A stretch of DNA of 5,299 nt. Origin: an uncultured Eubacteriales bacterium. Its GTDB lineage: Bacteria > Bacillota_A > Clostridia > Peptostreptococcales > Anaerovoracaceae. A program made the position numbers and the translations under genes. The notes under the pieces were generated by a model. It worked only from the letters and a program-made list of their open reading frames with translations, was not told the DNA's origin and did not search any database. Within the stretch, counting starts at the first letter, position 1. Each line of letters opens with the position of its first letter. The DNA lies in contig CACYHM010000080.1 of NCBI GenBank assembly GCA_902774195.1, positions 1 to 5,299 of the forward strand, given 5' to 3'. This document shows, in pieces, positions 5,195-5,299 of the stretch.

Positions 5195-5299
5195 TTACTC
5201 TTCATCGCTCGGCTTGAGGGAAAGACCCAGCTCAGCGAGTTTGTTTTTAACTTCTACCAGCGACTTCATGCCGAGGTTCCTTACCTTCATCATGTCTTC
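5195..5299 (-). CDS. rpoA: RNA polymerase alpha subunit, C-terminal fragment (5' end outside window)
   Basis: This is the last 34 codons and TAA stop of the alpha subunit of DNA-dependent RNA polymerase; the gene runs off the right edge of the window. The visible residues read [20 protein letters not shown] and then a LAELGLSLK tail, matching the final helix-hairpin-helix part of the alpha C-terminal domain. In E. coli this region, including the Gly296, Lys298 and Ser299 equivalents kept here in LGMKSL, contacts UP-element DNA and activators. The chain ends with a short acidic PSDEE tail. The stop lies 17 bp before the rplQ start, the usual rpoA-rplQ arrangement, so the two are very likely co-transcribed. 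Identification is firm despite the short length. Confidence 0.95.
   Translation of the reverse strand, partial: EDMMKVRNLGMKSLVEVKNKLAELGLSLKPSDEE

Overview
All recognisable genes in this window lie on the minus strand, so biological order runs from base 5299 down to base 1. It contains the end of a ribosomal/RNA polymerase operon (3' end of rpoA, then rplQ) followed by most of an F1Fo ATP synthase operon: atpB (a), atpE (c), atpF (b), a fused atpH'-atpA (delta C-terminal domain + alpha), atpG (gamma), and the first 18 codons of atpD (beta). The organism looks like a Gram-positive Bacillota of the Clostridia type. This rests on strong AGGAGG-like ribosome binding sites before most genes, the rpoA-rplQ pair, protein similarity and moderate GC content. 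An Anaerovoracaceae/Family XIII-like lineage is a guess.

Layout: rpoA (5299-5195) and rplQ (5177-4836) are followed by two tandem intrinsic terminators (4823-4792 and 4784-4758). A candidate extended -10 promoter (about 4703-4695) and a small hairpin abutting the atpB ribosome binding site lead into atpB. From there the atp genes are tightly packed, with gaps of 37-45 bp or overlaps: atpF/atpA overlap by 8 bp and atpA/atpG share one base in TAATG. No atpI precedes atpB.

The main result is the architecture of the alpha subunit. Its open reading frame, from a well-placed start with an AGGAGG site, encodes 582 residues. The first ~78 are an extra domain that lines up with the C-terminal domain of the delta subunit (OSCP family). 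The rest aligns with canonical alpha from its very first residue. No separate delta gene lies between atpF and atpA, its usual place, and the delta N-terminal domain, which normally docks delta onto alpha, is absent from the window. The sequence therefore suggests a peripheral stalk in which the b-binding half of delta is covalently attached to alpha. If all alpha chains carry it, each F1 would hold three copies rather than one.

The membrane sector is also unusual. Subunit c (139 aa) has an N-terminal signal-peptide-like segment and an acidic linker before a normal c hairpin. Subunit a (302-304 aa) has an extra N-terminal transmembrane segment and a basic, proline-rich C-terminal tail. The catalytic and ion-translocating residues (alpha Walker A and arginine finger, Arg207 of a, Glu122 of c) are present, so the enzyme should be functional.
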